Assembly: GCA_003505715.1 (NCBI GenBank)
Contig: DNXU01000208.1
Coordinates: forward strand, 5,633 to 36,071
Direction: 5' to 3'
Source of the DNA: Cyanobacteria bacterium UBA8803
Lineage (GTDB): Bacteria > Cyanobacteriota > Cyanobacteriia > Cyanobacteriales > Coleofasciculaceae
Length of the DNA stretch: 30,439 bases
Numbering within the stretch: the first letter of the stretch is position 1; each line of letters begins with the position of its first letter. This document shows, piece by piece, positions 21,777 to 30,439 of the stretch. The notes below the pieces were generated by a model that did no database searches, was not told where the DNA came from, and saw only the letters and a program-made list of their open reading frames with translations. Both the position numbers and the translations under genes were made by a program.

Positions 21777-24665
21777 TCACAAGCTCCTCGTATTTTCTAT
21801 TTGCATTTTCAAGATACTCAATTTCAGCTCGGCATTGTTAGTTTTACCAGCAACTTCTCCCAATCCGTTTCTCGCTACTGCTAAAGTTTCATTATTGGTG
21901 AACGCTGCCATGCTTCTAGATACTTCTGACATGGCGTTGAAACCTTCACTACCTTTTGAAACATCCCAGCCTGAGGCAGCAATATATTCCGTAGTTTCTC
22001 GGATAGATTTAGCCAACTCTGCTTCGGCTAATTTAGCTTGCTCTGCAAAAGTCTGGCGGGCATCCTCTGTTAAACCAGGTTTTCTGGCATTTTGATTGAG
22101 CAGATCTACTGTTTGTCTTTGGCTTTGGAGATTTTTTACTCGGTCACGAAGTTGAGCTGTAGATGGCTCAGTAACTCTGCCTATGCCTGTCAAGTTAAGT
22201 TTATCTAGTTGCCCAATTTTATTTCCTAATACTTCTACCGAATTTTGTAAAACATTGAAGTATTTATCCTGTTGATTATCAAACTGAACCTGAAATTGGG
22301 TTTGGATTTTATCCAACTGTTCAAATTTGAAATCATCTAACTGACTTTTTACCAATCCTGACAACTGGGTAGTTTTGACAAAATCGCCTAGCTGCCCAGC
22401 TTTGACAAAATCGGCTAACTTTTCAACTTTGAATTTGTCAAATTTTCTCTCAATGGAAGGCACAACTTGCAGGCCATTCTGGATTACCCATCTCGGCTTT
22501 AATACTGGCTTTTTCAAAGTTGGTTCTGGAGCTGGTGATTCCACAGGATCGGGGCAGTAGTAGGGCAGCATAAAATCAGCTACTACCGTTTTGTTGGTAT
22601 CATATACCAAAAGGAATGTGCCGCCCCGCCCTACTCCGCCAAAATGTTCAATACCTGGATGCTGCTCGATAAAATTATTGAACAGCAGTTTATCATCTTC
22701 TTTTTCATCTTTAGCGGCGATAATCTGATCGAGTAAGTCTATCCACTGAAGATGAGTATTGCTAACTAGGGTATCAAAAGGAGTATTGAATTCGGTTTTA
22801 ACTACATCACTGAGATTGTACTTAAATTCGCTAGCAGCCTGAATGGCTTGGGTGAGGTTATTTTGCCAGGTTGCATTGCCTTGATATTGGGTATAGTTCA
22901 TTCTGAGTACGCTGCGAGCTGATGTGGCATTGCGGGCAACAGTAGAATTTTTATCTTTGGCAATGTTTTGGAAATTCAACCCCTCACCTTCTGGAGCATC
23001 GGTAACAACCCTATTTTTCACCGCCGCATCTACTTTTTGTTTAAAGTTTTGGCTGAACCCAATTACTTCTTCTAGTTGATTGGCTACATCTTGGCGTAAC
23101 AGGTGATGCAACCGATGCAGATCGCTGTAGCGAATTGGCGGCTTGACCAATTGATTCTTATCGGTGCCGATCATGACGGAGCGAACGGCGAAGGGTAAAT
23201 TATTAGCTTTAATTAAGCTTTTAATGCCTTTTTCGACTGTTAAAACGTTTCTGCCCAAGTGACCTTCAATGCGGAAGAAAGAGAATCTGCCAATTTGGGT
23301 CGCGATCTGTTTGGTGACTGTATCTGTTTGGGCCTCGTAAACGGTACTTTTGTTATCAAAATAACTGTAAATATCTACTCCACGTCGAGATAGGCGATAA
23401 TTCCAAGACTTGCCAATTGGGAGTGTGGCATTCCTTTGGTAGTAATAGGGGATGGCTCTTTCTGCTAAAGGTTGATCTTCACCCAAGCTAGGTGTAATGC
23501 GGATAGTCGGCGCAACGCGAGTGAGATTATTGCCCACAGGAATAGGATTTTGAAATGTTTGGATGAGCGCGTTTAACTTTTGAACTAAAAATTTGGCATG
23601 GTTTAACTGATCTGTGGTTTGGCTGACTATTGGTGAAGGATAAAAACCTGTCCGGTTCTCATTAATATCAGTACCGGGCATCAGATTACCCAGAAGTAAG
23701 TGTTTTGAGTAACTTTTTCTATTGGTATAGAATAAAGTAGCATCGTCAAATAGGAGTTCGCGGCAAGCGTTATAGGTTTCTACTACGTCTTTTAGGAAGT
23801 CGTAGTAATACTGAATCCCAGAGTTGGTCGTGCTGAAGGTGCGATTAAGATCGACTAGGCTGGTTAGCCAGCTATTGGTAGGATCGGCGGGAAAGATATC
23901 TGCTAGGAATGCCCGACAATTAGGATAGAGTTTAGGCAGTTCCCCGATTAGTTGGTTGTGAATCCCATTGCAGGTATCGCGATAGGTCTGAGTAAGTTCA
24001 TTGAGAGTCTTCAGGGATGAAGGGATGATAGCTCTATCTGCGACAATCTCATTGAGAGATTTGGCCGCTTGATCGGGGGTAAAGATAGCTGGTTTCAATA
24101 ATCCTAGGGATTGATTTTCCACTAATAGGAGCTTGATCGTATTGATCCGATCCTTACCTAAGTTGTCGCAATCTGTCCCCGAACAGATGTCATCATCTTT
24201 CTCGTAGCTTTCCATTAACAGAACAGCTACCATATTGTTCAGATTCTTCCCAGTTTGGGTATTAAATTCGCTCAGTAAAATAGCGCGTTCATCATCAGAT
24301 GCTGCCAATTGGTATACGACAATCATTTCCCCATCCACATCGCCATTCACGTAGAAGGGCGGATAGGCGGGATAGGATTTATCGTAGATTTTGAATCGAT
24401 TGAAAATGGTGTCGTTATTGAAATAAAGTAAATCCCCATCGGTAGTGATGCCCACTCCCTGAGTGATTTTCACACTGTTGTCTTGTAAGGAAACCCTTAA
24501 ACCACAAGCAATACCTACTCCTAACAGCTTTACCCTGGTTAATCGCGTTTGATCGTCCAGGTAAGCGGTGATGCTATTAAGTTGCTCGTGGGTTAGCACT
24601 TGGTCTTTTTCAAAAATGCTATAACCGGAGGAGATGTGTTCTAGGCTGTTCAGTACTGGTATCAT
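21777..24665 (-). CDS. Large eCIS-associated protein of unknown function
   Basis: A 962-residue protein beginning NSLEHISSGYSIFEKDQVLT and HEQLNSITAYLDDQTRLTRVKLLGVG, a start I recall from genes inside eCIS clusters; I cannot name a function. Residues about 1-400 look globular. Residues 745-800 hold short helical repeats (LADFVKAGQ, LGDFVKTTQ, LSGLVKSQ, LDDFKFEQ), followed by a coiled-coil-like C-terminus rich in Gln, Leu and Lys. The gene lies between the second baseplate gene (29 bases before) and the tape measure (seven bases after), so a structural or assembly role is likely. No signal peptide or membrane segment is evident. Confidence 0.7.
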   Translation of the reverse strand: MIPVLNSLEHISSGYSIFEKDQVLTHEQLNSITAYLDDQTRLTRVKLLGVGIACGLRVSLQDNSVKITQGVGITTDGDLLYFNNDTIFNRFKIYDKSYPAYPPFYVNGDVDGEMIVVYQLAASDDERAILLSEFNTQTGKNLNNMVAVLLMESYEKDDDICSGTDCDNLGKDRINTIKLLLVENQSLGLLKPAIFTPDQAAKSLNEIVADRAIIPSSLKTLNELTQTYRDTCNGIHNQLIGELPKLYPNCRAFLADIFPADPTNSWLTSLVDLNRTFSTTNSGIQYYYDFLKDVVETYNACRELLFDDATLFYTNRKSYSKHLLLGNLMPGTDINENRTGFYPSPIVSQTTDQLNHAKFLVQKLNALIQTFQNPIPVGNNLTRVAPTIRITPSLGEDQPLAERAIPYYYQRNATLPIGKSWNYRLSRRGVDIYSYFDNKSTVYEAQTDTVTKQIATQIGRFSFFRIEGHLGRNVLTVEKGIKSLIKANNLPFAVRSVMIGTDKNQLVKPPIRYSDLHRLHHLLRQDVANQLEEVIGFSQNFKQKVDAAVKNRVVTDAPEGEGLNFQNIAKDKNSTVARNATSARSVLRMNYTQYQGNATWQNNLTQAIQAASEFKYNLSDVVKTEFNTPFDTLVSNTHLQWIDLLDQIIAAKDEKEDDKLLFNNFIEQHPGIEHFGGVGRGGTFLLVYDTNKTVVADFMLPYYCPDPVESPAPEPTLKKPVLKPRWVIQNGLQVVPSIERKFDKFKVEKLADFVKAGQLGDFVKTTQLSGLVKSQLDDFKFEQLDKIQTQFQVQFDNQQDKYFNVLQNSVEVLGNKIGQLDKLNLTGIGRVTEPSTAQLRDRVKNLQSQRQTVDLLNQNARKPGLTEDARQTFAEQAKLAEAELAKSIRETTEYIAASGWDVSKGSEGFNAMSEVSRSMAAFTNNETLAVARNGLGEVAGKTNNAELKLSILKMQIENTRSL

Positions 24666-24694
24666 GATGGGAGATGGGTTTGAGGAAATAAGGG

Positions 24695-27295
24695 TTAGGT
24701 TGGGTTGTTATCCTTTGAGCCAATAGCAGACCGTCCGATAATGAATTTGGGTTGGTCGGCGGGACTGTCGCACTCGTGCAAATTTTGGGCTGGGTAAATA
24801 TTTTTTACGGCAAATAGCTTTTGAATAAAGGCGGTCAGTTTTTCTTGCCGCTGGGTCTTTTCTACGCCAGCTTTGAGGTAGATCCAATCGCGATAAAGTT
24901 TTTCCAATGCTGCCATATCTGCTTGGTTAATCCAGCAAATCTTGGGTAGAATATGTGCTGGGGTTTCCTCCCGAATTACCTGTTCGGTAAAGCGCCTAAA
25001 TTCCATGTTGTTGAAGCGGCTGCCATAGGCTGGTAAAATAATATGGAGGCGATAGGAATAAGGATCTAATTCACTGCAATCGGTACAGTTGGGGTCGGGA
25101 CAGATGGGCAGGAAGGGATCTTCATTCTCTGCTGGTCTGAGGAGAATGTTCTCGATGAGATACATGCCTTCATCGCTGTAGTTTACCCCCAGGTATTCCA
25201 TCACTTCGTCGATCGCCTGATTCATCTCTGCCTCAGTATCGAAGTACTCGATCCGTCTGGCTACGACTTCTCCCTTGTCGTCAATTATATTGAAGTAATG
25301 CTTGTTATTAGCAGATACTTTGCGATCGTAACCGGAAGAGAGTAAGGCAAAATGAATAGCGCGTGCCATTTTTTGCCGAGCTATTTCAGGGGTAGCATAG
25401 TTGGTGCTACTGCTGAGCAGAATCTCTAGGGTATCTTTTTGGCGGATGCGAAAACGGAATTCATCGCCTGGAGTGTTATCTAGTTCCGCATAAATATCAT
25501 AAGCTATATCCCCCAGGTTCCGGCGTTGATAATTACGGATGCCTAATAGCCTTGCCAAACGCTTCTCTAAACCGGATACATTTTCTGTGTTCCATAAAGC
25601 GCTGTCATCTTTCCAGCTGTAGTTATAGGCTAGGGCGCGATCGCTACTAATCTGCGGGTAATTATTGAGGAACTCACACTTATAGTTAACCATGCTAGCC
25701 GCACTAGCACCAAAGGCTGAATACATAATATAGACAAAATCATGGCAGCGTTCGGCAAAGCGGGCGATCAGGTGATCGAGAAAACGGTTGCGCCGCTCCA
25801 TGAGAACGCTTTGCTCTTCCACTTCATTCTCGATGGTAGCGATCGCATCTGTAGTGGCATAGATTCTCTCGAATTCCCGAAAAGAGTCCACGACTTGGTA
25901 AAAATAAGTGCGATGCAAGTTAGGATCTCTGGAGAACAAATCCTGCACATGGCTCAACTGAGCGAAGTAGTTGGCCATAATCTGATCGAAGCAGAGGAGA
26001 TAGGCTTTCAATTGATAAGCTAAGGCTTTGCGCCGATCGTCTGCTGCACTGTTGAGTCCGACTTCACTTAACCCATACACCGTTGGGAAATGATTCTGGA
26101 AGGAATAATAGTTGCCTAGCTGCCGATATTTGCCCAAGGGGATATCTAAGTCGTAGGCAACCTGAGTTTCAGCTTTAATTCTAGCTGCCTCAATCAAGCG
26201 ATTATACTCATTTTCATACTGCTGGTTTGGGGCTACTACAGGCATATTGCGCTTGTAGAATACCAAACGCGATCGCTCTCGTGCCAGTACCGCTTTTTTC
26301 CCCCCTGCCACAGGTACTACCCATTTGTTAGGCAATGGTACTGGGGCACTATTGGGGTCTTGAGGAGCAGGATTAATAACAATATCTCTGACTGCCTGTA
26401 CCCCTTGAATATCCATAATAATACTGATAATATCGGAAAGTCGGATTTCCGTGCGTAAATCAGCCTGCGCCAACTCATCATCATCAATAAAGCCGCATTC
26501 AAGTATGGGGCCATCAAAAATTTCGTCAGCCGTGTAGGGACTACCATCAGCTTTGGTTCGCGCTAACATTTCACTGAGGGAGTAGTTATGGACGGGTGGA
26601 GCTAAATATTGCTGTACTTGAAAAAGTATTTCCGCTTTCACCTGGGCTACATTTGCATCAGGATGCAGTTCTAATTCAGCACAGAGGAGAAAGGACTGAA
26701 TTTCTACTTCCGCGAAACTGACAAAGTCTTCGCACAGGTTACGGTTGCTTTGCAACTTCTGTTGCACTTGCTGCATCACCTCGGCTTTTTTTGACTTGGT
26801 GGTGATATCCTCCCTGTACTCGACGAGCGCATCATAGAGTCCGCCGATTTTCACTTCTCTGATACCTGGTAGGCTAGATTTAGCTCTCAGCAGTTTTCCG
26901 GTAACTGTATCCCCATAGTAGGAGAGGCGGTGAGGTTCGATCCAGGCATTTTTCACACCTGGGAGATCGATGAGAATTTTTCTATAATCTGATAAGGTGA
27001 GCGGACGATTGGGTAAGATTTGCCGCGCTGTGAAGAATTGCTTCTTCATATTCTCCCCGTTAGCGCTGGCACTGGCCAAAATATCTGCGATCGGCAAGGA
27101 TGCCCGATAGCTTAAATCGGTGAGTGCATAACACAATAACTCCAGAATAGTGATACCGGGATCGTGAACGTTATAGTCCGTCCAAATCCGGCTGGACAGA
27201 TTTTGCACATACTTTAACCCAAGCGCATATAACTGCTGATAGTCGAGGGCAGTTTCACTAGTCTTTTTTTTGGGGATGGTGCGTTGGGACAGCAT
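24695..27295 (-). CDS. eCIS baseplate wedge protein (gp6/Afp12-like)
   Basis: An 866-residue protein. IWTDYNVHDPGITILELLCYALTDLSYR (37-64) is the typical start of baseplate-J/gp6-type wedge proteins. Near 730-745 is a cysteine group CPDPNCTDC, possibly a metal site, followed by the conserved RLHIILPAYGSRFNN and FTEQVIREETPAHI near the end. It begins 12 bases after the stop of the 1029-aa wedge gene. The paralogous pair of wedge proteins matches the Afp11/Afp12 arrangement of known eCIS. Confidence 0.85.
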   Translation of the reverse strand: MLSQRTIPKKKTSETALDYQQLYALGLKYVQNLSSRIWTDYNVHDPGITILELLCYALTDLSYRASLPIADILASASANGENMKKQFFTARQILPNRPLTLSDYRKILIDLPGVKNAWIEPHRLSYYGDTVTGKLLRAKSSLPGIREVKIGGLYDALVEYREDITTKSKKAEVMQQVQQKLQSNRNLCEDFVSFAEVEIQSFLLCAELELHPDANVAQVKAEILFQVQQYLAPPVHNYSLSEMLARTKADGSPYTADEIFDGPILECGFIDDDELAQADLRTEIRLSDIISIIMDIQGVQAVRDIVINPAPQDPNSAPVPLPNKWVVPVAGGKKAVLARERSRLVFYKRNMPVVAPNQQYENEYNRLIEAARIKAETQVAYDLDIPLGKYRQLGNYYSFQNHFPTVYGLSEVGLNSAADDRRKALAYQLKAYLLCFDQIMANYFAQLSHVQDLFSRDPNLHRTYFYQVVDSFREFERIYATTDAIATIENEVEEQSVLMERRNRFLDHLIARFAERCHDFVYIMYSAFGASAASMVNYKCEFLNNYPQISSDRALAYNYSWKDDSALWNTENVSGLEKRLARLLGIRNYQRRNLGDIAYDIYAELDNTPGDEFRFRIRQKDTLEILLSSSTNYATPEIARQKMARAIHFALLSSGYDRKVSANNKHYFNIIDDKGEVVARRIEYFDTEAEMNQAIDEVMEYLGVNYSDEGMYLIENILLRPAENEDPFLPICPDPNCTDCSELDPYSYRLHIILPAYGSRFNNMEFRRFTEQVIREETPAHILPKICWINQADMAALEKLYRDWIYLKAGVEKTQRQEKLTAFIQKLFAVKNIYPAQNLHECDSPADQPKFIIGRSAIGSKDNNPT

Positions 27296-27307
27296 GGTTC
27301 ACCTGAC

Positions 27308-30300
27308 TCAGGTTACGGGGTTAATAATATGGGTACGATCGGAAACGAGGATGGTATCGGGTGTTTCTGGTTGCGCCTCGTTAATATCAATCCGGTTATT
27401 GGTTTCTCCTAGGTAGCTATACATTTTAAATTCAGTCACGTAATCGACGTAAGCTAAATCTTCTACGAAATCAAGGAGGACAGATTTATAGACTTTGCCA
27501 CCGAAGGCAATATCGCGATTTTCTGAATAAGCCCAAGGGGAAATAAACTGGATTAATGCTTGTTTGAGAACTGTACTGTAGTAATTGAATTCATAATTAG
27601 GGTAAAATTCAACTTGGCAATCCACTTGGATTTTCTGATAGCGCGGATTTTTCACTTTTACCTGCACCTGCATCCCTGTACGTTCTGCCACGTAGGCACT
27701 GATGCGGCTAATCGTATCAGCATCTACTTTAGGTTGGAGGGGATCTATGGCATTCTTGTTTTTTAAATCCGGAATCACCACTAGCAGTATATGCCCTGGT
27801 GCTAACCAGGAGTTTTCTGTGGCATGAGGAATACATTTTACCTTATGCACTTGGGGAAATGCAGCCAGGACGATCCGTTCGTAATCCCAGGGTGTGATAC
27901 AGCGGTTCTTGTGGCGCAACCTTTCCGAACTGCGGGTATAGAAGGTATCATTGGTTTCCAACGATCTACCACCAAAAGAAGCATAAGGCTGCTTCACGGC
28001 TTTTATCGCCGATAAGCCGTTCTTCAGTTTAGTAATTTTGCCTTTTTCTAGCGCCACCTGTAAATGGTTGGGGTCGTTACCATTGTCCTGGAATTGCACT
28101 GCCACTACATTAGCTGCAACTGCGATTAACTGGGAAACGGCAGTCACGTTCTTGGCAATAGCTGCTTTGAGCCAAAGGCGATCGCTCGGTAAAATAGTGT
28201 TTTTGGTAGTAGCCCCAGCCGGGATGACAAATTGTATAATACCGCTAGTGAGTAGTTGGTTAGTGGTATCCAGCACTACCTCACTTCTGTTCAGCTGGTG
28301 CCAATAGTTATTGCCTAATACAAACCAACTGATATCTGGCTTTGCCAAATCAGGATTGGCACTGCCTTCTGCCACCTGAAAAAGTACGCTGACACTGTCC
28401 CCAGCTTTCAGATTGCTAAACCCGATCAGTAATTCACCTTCGTGATGATATTCAGGTAAGAGCGAAACATTTTTATTAGCGATCGCGGGGAATTGTTCCC
28501 GCTGGTAGCGATGTTCCCGCATCTGGCCGAAATAGTTGATGTGGAAGAATTGTAGATCGGGGTTAGCAAAATCAGCGAGGGCATTAGAGGCGATATTTAC
28601 TTGATCGGAATGCGCTCTATAAGAAAGGGAAATACTTTGAATAGTAGGGGTATAGGGTTCATTCAAGATAACTAGGTCATTAATTACCCCTTTACTATAC
28701 TTCATCACATTTTCTACATATTTTTTCCGATAGGTGGCATGGAGAAAGTCTTGTTGTAGCGTAAAAGTGATGAATCCCGCTCGTATTTCCGGAGCAATCT
28801 CTAGAGAGGAAACAACTCTTGCGGAAGCTTGAAACGGCATCAATATAGGTTTGGCCAAAACATATTTGTTGGCGGCCTCGATCGCCCAAGGACTGCCAGC
28901 CTCCTTTAGTGCAGATACAATCCTACCTTCCTGGATACTTGAAGATATAGAGGGAGGGCTATTTTTGGAAAAGGTAAAGGTATGTTCAGATAATTCGTTA
29001 CGGGGTTCAAACAGTTTTTCGGTGCTAGTTTTTTGCCAACCGCCGCTATCTTGGAAAGAAACCTGAGCCGTAAAGTAACTATTATTTACAGCTACGTCAT
29101 ATCCACTGTAGTAGTTAGCAAAATCTAAAGGTGCATCTTGCCATTTTACCTTAATCTGTACTTGGGAAAGTTTTTTAGCCAGTGCTTCAGGACAAGCTAC
29201 CATGAAGCGTGCATCTTTGGTTGGCTGGAAACCAAAAGGTAAAAAGGCTTTCTGAGAATTCAGCACTCCGTCATCGCTTTCCAGGTTGAGTGCAGTGATG
29301 TTAGAAACATCTACTGTAATAGCCGCTTGCTGCAAGGTAACATTGCGAAAATCGTTGTAACCGATGCGGGTATTACCAGCCTGCAACAACACCTGAATAA
29401 TAGGTGCTTGGGCACTATAGGAATAGCCATGAATTGCTGGATCGTAATCAATTATTGCTTTAGCGCTTTCAGGTATGGTGAAACTGAACTTCAGCTCATT
29501 GTCAGGACTTAGGGTTGGGGAGATGTCGTATCCTAGCCAATTCTTTTCACCCGTGATAAATACTGCCAAGGCACTTTGGAGGGAAACATCGTTCAACTTG
29601 GTTTTATCGACATTATTTAGCTTGAGGGTTACTGTTACCGTTCGCCTTCCTGCTTTCATCCGCAGCACTGGGGAGGCGATCGCAAAACCCACTTCAGCCG
29701 GAGGCAACTCTTTATAGCCAAAGCCAAACCACTTACGCTCATGACCTGTCAATTCACCTCCTAAACCATCCGCTGAATTGGCAATCGGAGCGTAACGAAC
29801 TGTGCCATGTCCATCATTATCTAAGAAAATGGAGCGCAGCGCATCTACCTTAGATGTATTGATTACGGTTTCTCTGGTGGGAATATAGAGCAGTTCCACA
29901 CCTGTATGATCTTTGCCAGCTGAAAAGAGATGTGCTGGTGAAATGGTAATTGGCGAGGCATTTTTTTTTAGTTCGATCAGGATATGCGCTCGATCCGGCA
30001 CGGCAGCTTTCGGCTTCAACCGCAATACATCCTGATAGTAAAAATCCAAATGGCGACCAGTTAGGCGGTTAATCAGCTCTTGGGGTTTTTGGTAGAGTTC
30101 TAGAAAGGCAATAAATAGGGCGAGGTGAGGAGATATGCTGCCATCTTGGCTCTCCCGTAAGCGGTTGACCGTGGTTTCATCATAAGGGAAAAAGGTAGCC
30201 CAATTGCCAGAGGGTTCTAAAATATTATTTTCGTAATAATTAACAAACTCGGCAAATTTTTTAGCGAATAGGAGCAGGTTTTCCGGCGTGCGTTCATCTA

Positions 30301-30397
30301 CATCGGCAAAATGTATGCCCAGCTCTTGAGGCGTGCGATCGCTCTGGCTCTGGCCGAGTTGAAAGATTATATTCTGAATGATATCTTTTTCAGCCAT
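27308..30397 (-). CDS. eCIS baseplate wedge protein (gp6/Afp11-like, baseplate J family)
   Basis: A 1029-residue baseplate-wedge protein. RLRHKNRCITPWDYERIVLAAFPQVHKVKC (about 826-855) is the diagnostic baseplate-J/gp6 stretch, followed by HILLVVIPDLKN and VDADTISRISAYVAERTGMQVQVKVKNPRY, the usual C-terminal fold. The N-terminal 110 residues (LLLFAKKFAEFVNYYENN, HLALFIAFLELYQKPQELINRLTGRHLDFYYQDVLRLKPK) match large eCIS wedge proteins. The ATG at 30397 has no Shine-Dalgarno; the bases before it are pyrimidine-rich because heptamer repeats lie directly upstream. Earlier operon genes (sheath, tube, spike) should lie to the right of the window. Confidence 0.87.
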   Translation of the reverse strand: MAEKDIIQNIIFQLGQSQSDRTPQELGIHFADVDERTPENLLLFAKKFAEFVNYYENNILEPSGNWATFFPYDETTVNRLRESQDGSISPHLALFIAFLELYQKPQELINRLTGRHLDFYYQDVLRLKPKAAVPDRAHILIELKKNASPITISPAHLFSAGKDHTGVELLYIPTRETVINTSKVDALRSIFLDNDGHGTVRYAPIANSADGLGGELTGHERKWFGFGYKELPPAEVGFAIASPVLRMKAGRRTVTVTLKLNNVDKTKLNDVSLQSALAVFITGEKNWLGYDISPTLSPDNELKFSFTIPESAKAIIDYDPAIHGYSYSAQAPIIQVLLQAGNTRIGYNDFRNVTLQQAAITVDVSNITALNLESDDGVLNSQKAFLPFGFQPTKDARFMVACPEALAKKLSQVQIKVKWQDAPLDFANYYSGYDVAVNNSYFTAQVSFQDSGGWQKTSTEKLFEPRNELSEHTFTFSKNSPPSISSSIQEGRIVSALKEAGSPWAIEAANKYVLAKPILMPFQASARVVSSLEIAPEIRAGFITFTLQQDFLHATYRKKYVENVMKYSKGVINDLVILNEPYTPTIQSISLSYRAHSDQVNIASNALADFANPDLQFFHINYFGQMREHRYQREQFPAIANKNVSLLPEYHHEGELLIGFSNLKAGDSVSVLFQVAEGSANPDLAKPDISWFVLGNNYWHQLNRSEVVLDTTNQLLTSGIIQFVIPAGATTKNTILPSDRLWLKAAIAKNVTAVSQLIAVAANVVAVQFQDNGNDPNHLQVALEKGKITKLKNGLSAIKAVKQPYASFGGRSLETNDTFYTRSSERLRHKNRCITPWDYERIVLAAFPQVHKVKCIPHATENSWLAPGHILLVVIPDLKNKNAIDPLQPKVDADTISRISAYVAERTGMQVQVKVKNPRYQKIQVDCQVEFYPNYEFNYYSTVLKQALIQFISPWAYSENRDIAFGGKVYKSVLLDFVEDLAYVDYVTEFKMYSYLGETNNRIDINEAQPETPDTILVSDRTHIINPVT

Positions 30398-30400
30398 AGG

Positions 30401-30421
30401 GAATGGGGAATGGGGGATGGG
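30401..30421. repeat. Heptanucleotide repeat before the baseplate gene
   Basis: Three heptamers (GAATGGG, GAATGGG, GGATGGG) in tandem, four bases upstream of the ATG of the minus-strand baseplate gene. They resemble the common cyanobacterial STRR class. The next bases (CCCTGAGCGTAGCC at the window edge) look like the start of another common cyanobacterial intergenic repeat. Confidence 0.7.
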
Positions 30422-30439
30422 TTTACCCTGAGCGTAGCC

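Noticed and set aside
1..30439. tRNA, rRNA or complete insertion sequence
   Set aside because: No cloverleaf-like segment, rRNA core sequence or transposase reading frame was recognised on either strand.

Overview
The window comes from a cyanobacterium. The octamer GCGATCGC (HIP1) recurs throughout, the first gene is a ferredoxin-type assimilatory nitrate reductase (narB), and several small families (XisH/XisI, Uma2, intergenic hairpin repeats) are typical of filamentous cyanobacteria. The genus cannot be fixed from the sequence.

Region 1 (1-2405): the complete narB gene on the plus strand, followed by a 130-bp intergenic element bounded by inverted repeats.

Region 2 (2435-14290): an accessory 'defence and toxin' island containing intact and broken genes. 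From left to right it holds a two-gene DUF262/HEPN module (minus strand); a caspase-like peptidase with two C-terminal Tudor-like domains and a PD-(D/E)XK-type protein (plus strand), both lying between two direct copies of an intergenic repeat; a Uma2 fragment; a type I restriction locus (hsdR, hsdS) with xisH and xisI inserted between them in an overlapping gene string; a second PD-(D/E)XK protein; orphan antitoxin-like genes; and a GIY-YIG nuclease that lost its N-terminus. The restriction locus looks decayed. HsdR lacks its Walker A region through an in-frame deletion, the second HsdS recognition domain looks short, and hsdM is absent except for two possible 3' tails. Several very short reading frames (a PIN-domain tail, a possible XisH head, a 46-bp shared fragment) look like scars of earlier gene loss.

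Region 3 (14511-30439): a tightly packed minus-strand operon encoding the rear part of an extracellular contractile injection system (eCIS). In transcription order: two baseplate-wedge proteins (1029 and 866 aa), a 962-aa eCIS-associated protein of unknown role, a tape-measure-family protein, an AAA+ ATPase, a 1053-aa DUF4157 protein, a small papain-fold toxin-like protein and a small protein in the position of its immunity partner. Sheath, tube and spike genes would be expected upstream, beyond base 30439. The most interesting reading is that the last three genes are the cargo end of the injection machine: a DUF4157-bearing candidate effector plus a toxin/immunity-like pair at the end of the same transcript.
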